From JACDCA01 sp963810305 (lineage in GTDB: Bacteria; Acidobacteriota; Vicinamibacteria; Vicinamibacterales; 2-12-FULL-66-21), in NCBI GenBank assembly GCA_963810305.1, contig CAWEMY010000017.1:372001-436000 (forward strand): 64,000 nt of DNA. The letters are read 5' to 3'. This document shows positions 56,413-64,000 of this stretch, piece by piece (the first letter of the stretch is position 1; each line of letters opens with the position of its first letter). The position numbers and the translations under genes were made by a program. Under the pieces are notes generated by a model, which saw only the letters and a program-made list of their open reading frames with translations, did not search any database and was not told the origin of the DNA.

Positions 56413-58027
56413 GTGCGATCGATTGTGTCCATAACGTTCATCGTCATCCTGCTCCTGGCAGCTGTCGACAGCCGGGCCGACACCTACCCGCGCCAGCCGG
56501 GGATCGACATCCTTCACTACGTCTTCCGCTTGACGGTTGAAGACAGCTCCGACCGGATCGCGGGAGAAACAACCGTCACCTTTCGCGTCGTTCAACCGGT
56601 CCGCGAGCTTCTCCTCGACCTGACGTCGGCCGCGGACGGCAAAGGGATGACGGTCTCGGGCGTAACAGTTGCCGGCGCGATGGCCGCTTTCAAGCACGCG
56701 ACCGATCGGCTGAACATACCGCTGCCGTCCACGGTGAAAGCGGGCGACGAACTGCAGGCGGTCATCACCTACAGCGGCATCCCCGGCAACGGCCTTCGAT
56801 TGATCAACAACATTTACGGCGAACGGACGATGTTCAGCGAGAACTGGCCGAATCGCGCACGGCAGTGGCTGGCGATGGTCGACCATCCCTACGACAAGGC
56901 GACGGGAGAGTTCATCGTCACTGCGCCGGCGCACTACCAGGTCATCGCCAACGGTTTGCTGGTCGAGGAGCTGGATCAGCCGAACGGCACCCGCCGCACG
57001 CACTGGAAGCAGTCGGTGCCGATCAACTCGTGGCTCTACGCGCTCGGCGTGGCGCGGTTCGCCGTCCATCACTACGACGTCGTCCGCGGGATTCCGCAGC
57101 AGGTGTGGGTGTTTCCCCAGGATCGTGAGCGCGGGCGCGACATCTTCGAGTTCACCGGACGCCGCGCGTTCGAGTTCTTCAGCGACTGGATCGGGCCGTA
57201 TTCATACGAGAAGCTCGCGCACGTCGAGGCAGCCGGCATCGGCGGCGGCACCGAGCACGCGTCCGAGATCTTCTACGGCGAGAAGGGAGTGGCGGCTGGA
57301 CGCGCGCCGGTCGTCCATGAAGTCGCGCATCAATGGTGGGGCAACGCCGTCACCCAGAAGGACTGGGACGACGTGTGGCTGAGCGAGGGGTTTGCGACCT
57401 ACTTCACGCATCTCTATACCGAGCAGTTCAGCGGCCGTGACACGTTCGTCCGCAATCTGCGTAACGACATCCAGACCATTCTCACCGCGCAGAAGGCGGC
57501 GCCGGACCAGCCGATCATCCATCGCAACCTTTCGGATATGAGCAAGGTGACTCAATCGTCTGGTCTATCAAAAGGCTGCATGGGTGCTGCACATGCTGCG
57601 CGGAACGATCGGCACCGACAAGTTCTGGACCGGCATCCGTGAGTACTACCGCACTTATCGGGACAAGAACGCGTCCACTGACGATTTCCGGCAGGTGATG
57701 GAGCGCACCGCCGGCGTGCCGCTGACGTGGTTCTTCGATCAATGGATGAAGCGTCCAGGCATGCCTTCGCTGAAAGGAGAGTGGCGCTACGACGCCGCCG
57801 CGAAACAGGTGCTGATCGAGTTGACGCAGACGCAGGAAGCCGCAGCGTACCGCCTGCCACTCGAGATTGCCGTCGCCGGCGCAACCGGTCAGCCGCGGAT
57901 CGAACGGATCGAGCTGGCGGAGCGCAGCGGCCGCTTCTCGCTCGCCGCGGACACCGAGCCGGCGTCGGTGACGCTGGATCCGAATACCTGGGTATTGATG
58001 CAGTCGGCGGAGTTCGTGAAGCGCTGA
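56413..58027 (+). CDS. Secreted M1-family metallopeptidase, one frameshift
   Basis: About 538 residues when joined. GTG 56413 and a signal peptide (VSITFIVILLLAAVDSRA). The N-terminal beta domain runs from GIDILHYVFRLTVEDSS; the thermolysin-like domain has the exopeptidase GGGTEHASEIFYGE segment and the zinc site VVHEVAHQWWGNAV, with the second Glu in WLSEGFATYF. The frame breaks near 57550; the second part begins RLVYQKAAWVLHMLRGTIG. M1 enzymes remove N-terminal residues from peptides. The M24 peptidase follows by 13 nt, so cupin, M1 and M24 form one operon. Confidence 0.92.
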
Positions 58028-58040
58028 CAAGGAGCGATTG

Positions 58041-59545
58041 ATGCACGGAAGACTCTTACGCAGCGGCAGTGTGCGGCATGCTGCTGGCTGCCGGCGCCGG
58101 CGTCGCGCGCGCAGTATTACCAGACCGACTTTCCGGCGGACGAATTCAAGAGCCGGCACGCCAAGGTCCTCGATCAGATCGGCACATCCGCCGTCGCCGT
58201 CGTCCAGGGCATGCCGCAGACGGAGGGCTTCACGCTCCCTCGTCAGCACAACAGCTTCTATTACCTGTCCGGGATCGAGACTCCGGGCGCATACCTCCTG
58301 CTCGACGGCCGCACGCGGAAGGTCACGATCTATCTGCCGCCGCGAAACGCGCGGCTGGAGGCGGCGGAAGGGCGCGTGCTGTCGGCCGAAGATGCGGACC
58401 TGGTCATGCGGATCTCGGGCGTCGATCAGGTGCTGCCGGTGCAGCAGATGGTCGGCACTAATTGGCCGGTGATTTCGACCGCAGCTCCTGAAGCGGCGCC
58501 CGCGGCACGGCGCGGACAGCCGCCGGCCGCCATCTTCGCGGAGTTCAGCCCGGCGGAAAACCAGGGTCAGAGCCGCGGCGAACTGGTCGCCGCGGAGGTC
58601 GCGCGCATCAACGATCCGTGGGACGCTACCGGCTCGCGGCAGCGCCGCTTCGTCGAGCTGCTGCGCGCGCGCCATCCGCAGGCGGACGTGAAGAATCTCA
58701 ATCCGATTCTCGACGAGATGCGAAGCGTCAAGAGCCCGCGCGAGATCGCGATGGTCCGCCGTGCGTCACAGATCGCCGGGCTCGGCCTGATGGAAGCGAT
58801 GCGCAGCACCGAGCCGGGGGTCACCGAGTATCAGCTCGACGCGGCGGCACGCTACGTCTTCCTCCTGAACGACGCTCGCCTCGAGGGCTACCGCTCGATC
58901 ACCGCCAGCGGTACCGAGAACATCAACAACGGGCACTACTTCCGCAACACGTCCACGCTCAAGGACGGCGACCTGGTGCTGATGGACTTCGCGCCCGATT
59001 ACCGCTACTACACCAGCGACATCGGCCGCGTGTGGCCGGTCAACGGCAAATACACCGCGCAGCAGCGCGAGCTGCTGCAGTTCATTCTCGAGTGGCACAA
59101 GGCGGTGATGTCGCGGATCCGTCCTGGCTTCAGCCCCGACCAGATCCTCGAGGAAGCGAGGCGCGCGATGGAGCCGGTGTTCGCCCGCACGCGGTTCTCG
59201 AAGCCGCTCTACGAAAAGGCGGCGCGGACGATGGTGGAGACCGGCGGTGGCGTGTTCTCTCACACCGTCGGCATGGCGGTGCACGATGTCGGCAGATATC
59301 GAGGCGCGCCGCTCAAGCCCGGGCAGGTGTTCTCAGTCGATCCCCAGCTGTGGGTGCGCGAGGAGAACCTCTATCTCCGTTTCGAGGACACCGTCGTCGT
59401 TACCGAGACCGGTGTCGAGAACTTTACCGACTTCATCCCGATGGAGCTGGCCGACATGGAGAAGCTGGTGCTCGAGAAGGGCGTCGTCCAGAAAGTGCCG
59501 CCTGTCCCCGGCTCGGCGATCAAACGCAGCACAGGCGGGAAGTGA
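58041..59545 (+). CDS. Secreted M24-family Xaa-Pro aminopeptidase-like protein, frameshifts near the N-terminus
   Basis: About 500 residues when joined. The signal peptide is split over two frames (ATG 58041; then GMLLAAGAGVARA), and the rest is a single open frame from about 58115: YYQTDFPADEFKSRHAKVLD, an N-terminal creatinase domain, then the pita-bread domain with LVLMDFAPDYRYYTSDIGRV (two metal Asp), VFSHTVGMAVHDVG (His) and VVVTETGVENFTDFIP (Glu). The usual TIEPG Glu is Asp in VFSVDPQLW. It should act on X-Pro peptides, next to the M1 peptidase. Confidence 0.9.
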
Positions 59546-59597
59546 CCTAGCCATTCGGCTGATTCACTCGCACCCGCCGGGTTGCTATCGTGTCGGC

Positions 59598-60495
59598 ATG
59601 AGCAACGCATTCAGTCAACTATCGGACCAAATTGCAGCCGCTGTAGAAACTGCCGCCCGCAGCGTCGTCCAGGTGCACAGCCATCGCCGTCCTGCGGCCG
59701 GCATCGTCTTCGACACCGATCTCGTAATCGCACCAGCCCGGGCGATCGGAGACGATGTGGCGGTCGTGCGGCATCCCGACGGTCATACGGTCGAGGGGCG
59801 TGTTCTTGGCTTCGCAGCATCCCACGGGCTCGCTGTGATCCGGGTACCCGAGCCTCGCTGCCACTTCAGCACAGGTTGCGCCGGAGCCGCGGGTGGGCGC
59901 CCTGGCGGTCGCGATCGGCCGCACGTGGAGTGGCGGCGTAATGGCGCTCGTGACCAACGTGGCGGTTGTCGGGGGACCGCTGAGAACCGGTCGCACATCC
60001 TCGATTGAGCGGGTAATTCGAGTTGGGATGTCGCCGCACGGTGCGATCACCGGAGGAGCCCTCGTGGACGGCAGCGGAGGTTGGCTCGGTTGCGTGACCG
60101 GCACCGAGATCCGTGGAACCGCGGTCGTCCTGCCGGCAGCGATTGCGCTTGCAGCCGCACGGCAGATCGTGGCACGGGGCGGGGAGCGCCAGGGGTTTCT
60201 TGGCATCAGCACGATGACGGTGAAAATCCCCGACCGGCAGGGAGCCGATGCCAGCACCACTCACGGACTGCTGATCACCGGCGTTACATCAGGGAGCCCC
60301 GCAGATGCGGCAGGCCTGCTCATCGGCGATGTCGTCACGGCGTTTGCTGGAGAGCCGCTCGACGATCCCGAAGCGCTCCTGACCCGATTGCGCGGTGATC
60401 ACATCGGCAAGCCGGTTACCCTGACAATCCTGCGAGGCGGCGTGCGCCGGGATGTGGCGGTCACCGTGGGGGAGCGTTCATCGCGACGTGACTGA
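59598..60495 (+). CDS. S1C-like pseudo-protease with C-terminal PDZ domain, one frameshift
   Basis: About 298 residues when joined. TATCGT (59586-59591) starts 12 nt before ATG 59598. HtrA-like strands: SVVQVHSHRRPAAGIVFDTD, GFAASHGLAVIRV, then after a break near 59850 RVGALAVAIGRTWSGGV. The catalytic triad is not conserved: the His position reads IAPARAIGD, the Asp position HGLAVI, and the Ser motif GNSGGAL is GAITGGALVD. The PDZ domain (GFLGISTMTVKIPD, GLLITGVTSGSPADAAGLL, VTLTILRGGVRRDVA) is intact. No signal peptide is visible, so it may act in the cytoplasm. It overlaps the LuxR HTH gene by 8 bp. Confidence 0.8.
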
Positions 60496-60721
60496 CGATC
60501 TGCCGGACCCTCCGCGGCTGCTCGAACAACTCACGCCGCGAGAGCACGACGTGCTCGTGCTGGTTGCGGATGGGCTGCGCAACCGTGAGATCGCGAGCCG
60601 ATTGGCGATCTCGGAGCACACGGTCAAGTTTCACCTGGCGGCGATCTTCGGGAAGCTGGACGCCTCGTCGCGCACTGAACTGGTGCGCAAGGCGCTGCGA
60701 CTGGGCCTCATCGACCTCTGA
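60488..60721 (+). CDS. Stand-alone LuxR/GerE-type HTH protein
   Basis: 77 residues from GTG 60488, which overlaps the upstream stop (GTGACTGA). It consists almost only of a GerE-type HTH: LTPREHDVLVLVADGLRNRE, IASRLAISEHTVKFHLAAIF and KLDASSRTELVRKALRLGL. No receiver or ligand domain. Such a protein is a DNA-binding subunit that may need a partner. Its tight overlap with the pseudo-protease suggests that partner could be the dead S1-PDZ protein; this is an inference. Confidence 0.88.
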   Translation: MTDDLPDPPRLLEQLTPREHDVLVLVADGLRNREIASRLAISEHTVKFHLAAIFGKLDASSRTELVRKALRLGLIDL

Positions 60722-61564
60722 CTACGATCGGCACGTGATGCACCGAGGATTCGCTCCGTCGGCGTCCATCACCCAGATGTCGGTGCCTGAGCCCGAGTCA
60801 CGCATGAACGCAATCCGCCGGCCGTCGGGGGACCACGCTGGATGCACGCCCGGCGACAGCCGGCGCGCAGCACCCCCGTCGCGAGAGGCGGTTGCGATCC
60901 AGAGCTGTTGATCGCTCTCATTCCAGATCTTGAAGAGGAGCGACCGGCCGTCGGGAGACCATGACGGATCGGTGCCTGTCGACACGATCCTAGGCTCCGA
61001 TCCATCCGGCTTGGCGATGACGATGTTCGATCGCTTGATGTCCTGTTCGTCGATCGCATTTCGCTGTTCGTAAACGATCCAGCGGCCGTCCGGCGAGAAG
61101 CTGCCCTGCTCGGCGTGCTGACCTTCCGTCAGCACGCGACGCCTTCCGTCAGGCGAAACAGCAACGATGGCGCCGCGACCCTGGACGCTGCTCTCGATCA
61201 GTTGAGTGCCGTCCGGCGCGGGGTGCGGCTCCGCTGCTCCGCTAAACGGCGTCTGCTCCGAGCCGTCCGCGTTCATGACGAAGGGTTCGAGGCGTCCTCG
61301 CCTGTCGCTGGTGAAGAAGATCCGCCTTCCGTCGCGCGACCAGATCGCGATATCGTCGGCCGCCGCATTGCGGGTGAGTTGGCGAGGTGCGCTGCCGTCC
61401 AGAGAGAACAGAAAGATCTCGGAATCGCCGTCGATGGTCGATGACGCAAGGATCGTGGTGCCGTCAGGCGACCACTGTGGAAAGTGATGCATTACGTGCG
61501 CGGCCGGGTTCTGCAGAGACGCGCACGTGATGAGCGTGAGAATGAGCACTGGTTCGCGAGTCAT
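60722..61564 (-). CDS. TolB-like PD40 beta-propeller, exported
   Basis: 280 residues from ATG 61564, intact. An N-terminal hydrophobic segment (EPVLILTLITCASLQNPAA) is probably a signal peptide. Repeats of the PD40 type follow: FPQWSPDGTTILASS, IAIWSRDGRRIFFTSD, GSFSPDGRWIVYE, PSWSPDGRSLLFK and PAWSPDGRRIAFMRD. The fold matches the TolB C-terminal propeller, but the N-terminal TolB domain is missing, and no Pal or Tol genes are near. It lies 38 nt after padR on the same strand. Its stop abuts that of the LuxR HTH gene. Confidence 0.88.
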   Translation of the reverse strand: MTREPVLILTLITCASLQNPAAHVMHHFPQWSPDGTTILASSTIDGDSEIFLFSLDGSAPRQLTRNAAADDIAIWSRDGRRIFFTSDRRGRLEPFVMNADGSEQTPFSGAAEPHPAPDGTQLIESSVQGRGAIVAVSPDGRRRVLTEGQHAEQGSFSPDGRWIVYEQRNAIDEQDIKRSNIVIAKPDGSEPRIVSTGTDPSWSPDGRSLLFKIWNESDQQLWIATASRDGGAARRLSPGVHPAWSPDGRRIAFMRDSGSGTDIWVMDADGANPRCITCRS

Positions 61565-61602
61565 GCGGCTGGCGTCGACGCCCCAAACACGTGTGCCGAA
61601 TC

Positions 61603-61935
61603 TCAGGCCTGTGAAAGCACCCGGCCCACCGCACCGACCAGCGCGCTCCAGGTCTTCTCTTCTGCGGCCAACTGCTTGCGGCCGGCCTTGGTGAGGTTGT
61701 AATACTTCGCCTGGCGGTTCGACTCGGGCGCCGTGCCCCACTCCGCTTCGATCCAGCCTTCTTGCTCGAGCCGGTGAAGCGCAGGATAGAGCGAGCCCTG
61801 CGGGACCTGCAGCACGTTGCCGGTTGCCTGCTCGATGCGGTGCGCGACCCCCCAACCATGCATCGGTTCGAGTGCGAGGGTCTTGAGGATCAGCAGATCC
61901 AGCGTTCCCTGAAGGGTATCTATCTTGCGAGGCAC
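61603..61935 (-). CDS. PadR-family transcriptional regulator
   Basis: 110 residues. GTG 61935 has AGGAG five bases upstream and begins the canonical PRKIDTLQGTLDLLILKTL; a TTG at 61959 is less likely. Winged helix with QGSLYPALHRLEQEGWIEAE and the C-terminal YYNLTKAGRKQLAAEEKTW helix. In Acidobacteriota, PadR genes of this type accompany ADOP permease genes, usually upstream; here the permease lies upstream of padR on the same strand, and padR has its own promoter. Confidence 0.95.
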   Translation of the reverse strand: MPRKIDTLQGTLDLLILKTLALEPMHGWGVAHRIEQATGNVLQVPQGSLYPALHRLEQEGWIEAEWGTAPESNRQAKYYNLTKAGRKQLAAEEKTWSALVGAVGRVLSQA

Positions 61936-61962
61936 TGTGCTCCTGTAGTCAATCGACAATCG

Positions 61963-61991
61963 AGGATAAACGGCGCGTCGTCCGCTGTCAA
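61963..61991 (-). promoter_or_regulatory. padR promoter
   Basis: On the minus strand, TTGACA (61991-61986), 17-bp spacer, TATCCT (61968-61963). A direct repeat TCGATTGTCGATTG follows between the -10 and the start codon and could be the PadR binding site. Confidence 0.65.
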
Positions 61992-62000
61992 CGCGTCGTA

Positions 62001-64000
62001 TCAGTCAGCGCGGAGCGCTACCAGCGGATCGACCGTCGTCGCACGCCACGCCGGCCCGAAGCAGGCCAGCGTGCCGGCAACCAGAAAGGAGATCCCGACG
62101 ATCGCCAGAGCGAACGGATCAGTGGGACTGGTCTGATACAGATACGCCGTCAGCGCGCGTCCCACGATCACCGCGCCGACGAGCCCCAGCACGAGTCCGA
62201 CGACGACGAGGGTCAGCCCCTGGCGCAGCACCATCGACAGCACTTGCCCCCGCCGGGCCCCAAGTGCCATCCGCACGCCGAACTCCTGCGTGCGATGCGA
62301 CACCGACGTGGCGATCACGCCGGTGATGCCGGTCAAGGTGACGATCACGGCCAGCACCGCAAAAATGCCGATCAGCGTCGCCGTCAGCTTCGGCGTGGCC
62401 AGGTTCTGGTCCCGCAATTCCTCGAGCGTCTGAATGTTCTCGATCGGCATATCCGGATCGAAGGCGCGGACGGCGCTCTGAATGGCGGCGGCCGCGTCCC
62501 GAGGATTTCCTGAGGTGCGCACGAGCACGCGTCCGCCGAAGGAGTTGCGCTGCTGACGCAGCGCCGTATAGACCTGGGCGGTCGAATCCGTGTCGAGCGA
62601 AAACAGGCGGACGTCGCCGACGACACCGATGACGGTTGCCCAGTTCTCACCGCCGTCGTACGAGACGCGGGCGCCGACCGGGTCGCGACCTTCCCAATAC
62701 CGCGCCATCGCGCGATTGATCAGCACGACCAGCGGCGCCTCCCCGTCGTCGGACGGCTTGAAGGTGCGGCCCTGCAGCAGCGGGATGCCGAGGGTGTCGA
62801 AGTACTGTTCGCTGACGATCCGGATGTCGGAGGTGGGGCCTCGACCGGTGTCGCCGGTGTCACGCCCTTCGATGCGGAACGGGGCGGAGAAGGGGGCAAT
62901 GGTGCTCAGCGGTACGGCGTTGGTGATCGCCACCGACGTGATGCCGGCTTGCCCCTGGAGTCGATCTATTACCGGCAGATAGACTTTGAGAAGCGACTCG
63001 ATGTCGGGATACCGGCGGAAGTTGCCGAACGTTTCGGCTGAGACGACACCGTCGGTCCGGTACCCGGGTTCGACTTTCTGCAGGCGGAAGAAGCTGGTGA
63101 GGAGCAGCCCGGCGGCTGCCAGCAGCACGACTGAAACCGCCACCTGCGTGACGACGAGCGCGCTCTGAAGGCGAGCGCGTGGGGCGCCGACGCCAGTCCC
63201 CTTGCCTCCTTGACGCAGACGCTGATTGGGGTCCGCCGGCGCCATCAACGCCGGCACGGCGCCGAAGAGTACCCCGGCGATCACCGACAGCAGCAGCGTG
63301 AAGCCGAGCATCCACGGATCGATGGCGATCTCCTGGGTGCGCTGGGTGAAGCGGCCGATGAAGCGGGTCAGCATCCCGACGGTCATCGTGGCGAACAGGA
63401 CTCCGGCGATCCCACCGGCGGCGGCAAGAAGCAGGCTTTCAGTGAGCAGCTGGCGGAAGAGCCGCGAGCGTCCGGCGCCGAGCGCGGTGCGAACGGCCAG
63501 TTCGCGATCGCGCCGCAGCAGCCGCGCGAGCGTCAGGTTGGCGACGTTGGCGCAGGCCAGCAGCAGGACGAGCCCGGTCGTGCCGAGCAGGATGATCAGC
63601 ATCGGCCGCGCGTTCTGTGTCATCTGTTCGCGGACGTCGAGCAGTGTCGCGGCGAATCCGCGATCGGGGCGGTAGGCGCGGGTGTCGGCCGCGGCAAAGC
63701 GACCGGCGATGCCTCCGACTTCGGTGGAAGCCTGCCCGCGGCTGACCGAGTCCCGCAACCGGCCGAACACCGTCAGCGCAGAGAAGATCCGCGGATTCTG
63801 CGCGATGTTTCGCTCCGCTGCCGCACGGAACGGACACACCAGCACCGGCATGTAGACGTCGTTCTCCTGAGGGAACATCGGCACGTTGGGCAGGATCCCG
63901 ACCACGGTGTGCGGGCGCCCGTTCATTTCGAACTGCTGACCGACGACCGATGGATCGGCACCGAAGCGGGTGCGCCAGTAGGAATGCCCGAGGATGAGCA
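62001..64000 (-). CDS. ADOP-type ABC permease, 5' end outside the window
   Basis: 666 residues visible; the frame is open through base 64000 (HSYWRTRFGADPSVVGQQF before the first ATG in frame), so the start lies further on. Present: the end of the first MacB-like domain (QNPRIFSALTVFGRLRDSVS), an FtsX domain (ILLGTTGLVLLLACANVANL, then RDRELAVRTALGAGRSRL), a second MacB-like domain (GREN-type GIPLLQGRTFKPSDDGEAPL) and the terminal FtsX domain ending TVDPLVALRAD. It differs clearly from the 12.8-18 kb pair. It precedes padR by 66 bp. Confidence 0.93.
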   Translation of the reverse strand, partial: LILGHSYWRTRFGADPSVVGQQFEMNGRPHTVVGILPNVPMFPQENDVYMPVLVCPFRAAAERNIAQNPRIFSALTVFGRLRDSVSRGQASTEVGGIAGRFAAADTRAYRPDRGFAATLLDVREQMTQNARPMLIILLGTTGLVLLLACANVANLTLARLLRRDRELAVRTALGAGRSRLFRQLLTESLLLAAAGGIAGVLFATMTVGMLTRFIGRFTQRTQEIAIDPWMLGFTLLLSVIAGVLFGAVPALMAPADPNQRLRQGGKGTGVGAPRARLQSALVVTQVAVSVVLLAAAGLLLTSFFRLQKVEPGYRTDGVVSAETFGNFRRYPDIESLLKVYLPVIDRLQGQAGITSVAITNAVPLSTIAPFSAPFRIEGRDTGDTGRGPTSDIRIVSEQYFDTLGIPLLQGRTFKPSDDGEAPLVVLINRAMARYWEGRDPVGARVSYDGGENWATVIGVVGDVRLFSLDTDSTAQVYTALRQQRNSFGGRVLVRTSGNPRDAAAAIQSAVRAFDPDMPIENIQTLEELRDQNLATPKLTATLIGIFAVLAVIVTLTGITGVIATSVSHRTQEFGVRMALGARRGQVLSMVLRQGLTLVVVGLVLGLVGAVIVGRALTAYLYQTSPTDPFALAIVGISFLVAGTLACFGPAWRATTVDPLVALRAD

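Noticed and set aside
59598..60495. Active HtrA/DegP-type protease.
   Set aside because: His, Asp and Ser positions are all replaced and no signal peptide is seen.

Overview
The window looks like chromosomal DNA of a high-GC, free-living bacterium, most likely an acidobacterium of the Vicinamibacteria type. That assignment is inferred from content: four eukaryote-like Ser/Thr kinases with TPR or beta-propeller tails, three large two-lobed ADOP-type ABC permeases with a PadR regulator, and many secreted peptidases, TPR proteins and DinB/SRPBCC/cupin proteins. I saw no rRNA, tRNA, CRISPR array, phage module or insertion sequence.

Layout. 0-5 kb: the end of a sensor histidine kinase, a Pro-rich secreted protein, and a B12-dependent ribonucleotide reductase behind a pair of NrdR boxes. 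5-12.6 kb: a di-iron ferritin-like protein convergent with a DUF4062-SUMF1 fusion, a kinase-TPR gene, and Uma2, glyoxalase-fold and NlpC/P60 genes. 12.7-18 kb: a 2.65-kb tandem duplication of an ADOP permease, the first copy frameshifted. 18-26.6 kb: a winged-helix regulator coupled to a broken aspartyl protease-PDZ gene and an amidohydrolase, then broken rhomboid and creatininase genes and a large BNR-repeat secreted protein. 27-39.5 kb: two more kinases, DUF1697, a GH-like protein, a metallophosphatase, two MsrA copies (the second degenerate) and a trypsin-like protease. 39.5-49.2 kb: an intact kinase overlapping a PLP aromatic-amino-acid decarboxylase, an M19 dipeptidase, an arylamine N-acetyltransferase, an NmrA-like protein and a 14-TM exporter, which together could handle aromatic amines. 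49-52 kb: YhbY, DUF2911 and an ArsR-SRPBCC-DinB operon. 52.8-64 kb: a TPR protein, DinB, cupin, M1 and M24 peptidases, a catalytically dead S1-PDZ protein overlapping a lone LuxR HTH, a TolB-like propeller, PadR and a third ADOP permease cut by the window end.

Two features run through the whole window. First, at least 18 genes carry single-base frame breaks inside otherwise well conserved sequence, while long neighbours are intact. This could be real gene decay or indel errors in the assembly, so broken genes should be read with care. Second, seven genes have a -10-like hexamer starting exactly 12 nt before the start codon and no Shine-Dalgarno sequence, which points to frequent leaderless mRNAs.

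The best candidates for something new are the leaderless-promoter pattern, the pseudo-protease/LuxR overlap, a start codon in the loop of a 9-bp perfect hairpin, a repeated upstream element built on GACGAT-N3-ATCGTC, and a palindromic repeat that has entered the nrdJ coding sequence in frame. I did not find a clear new defence or biosynthetic system.
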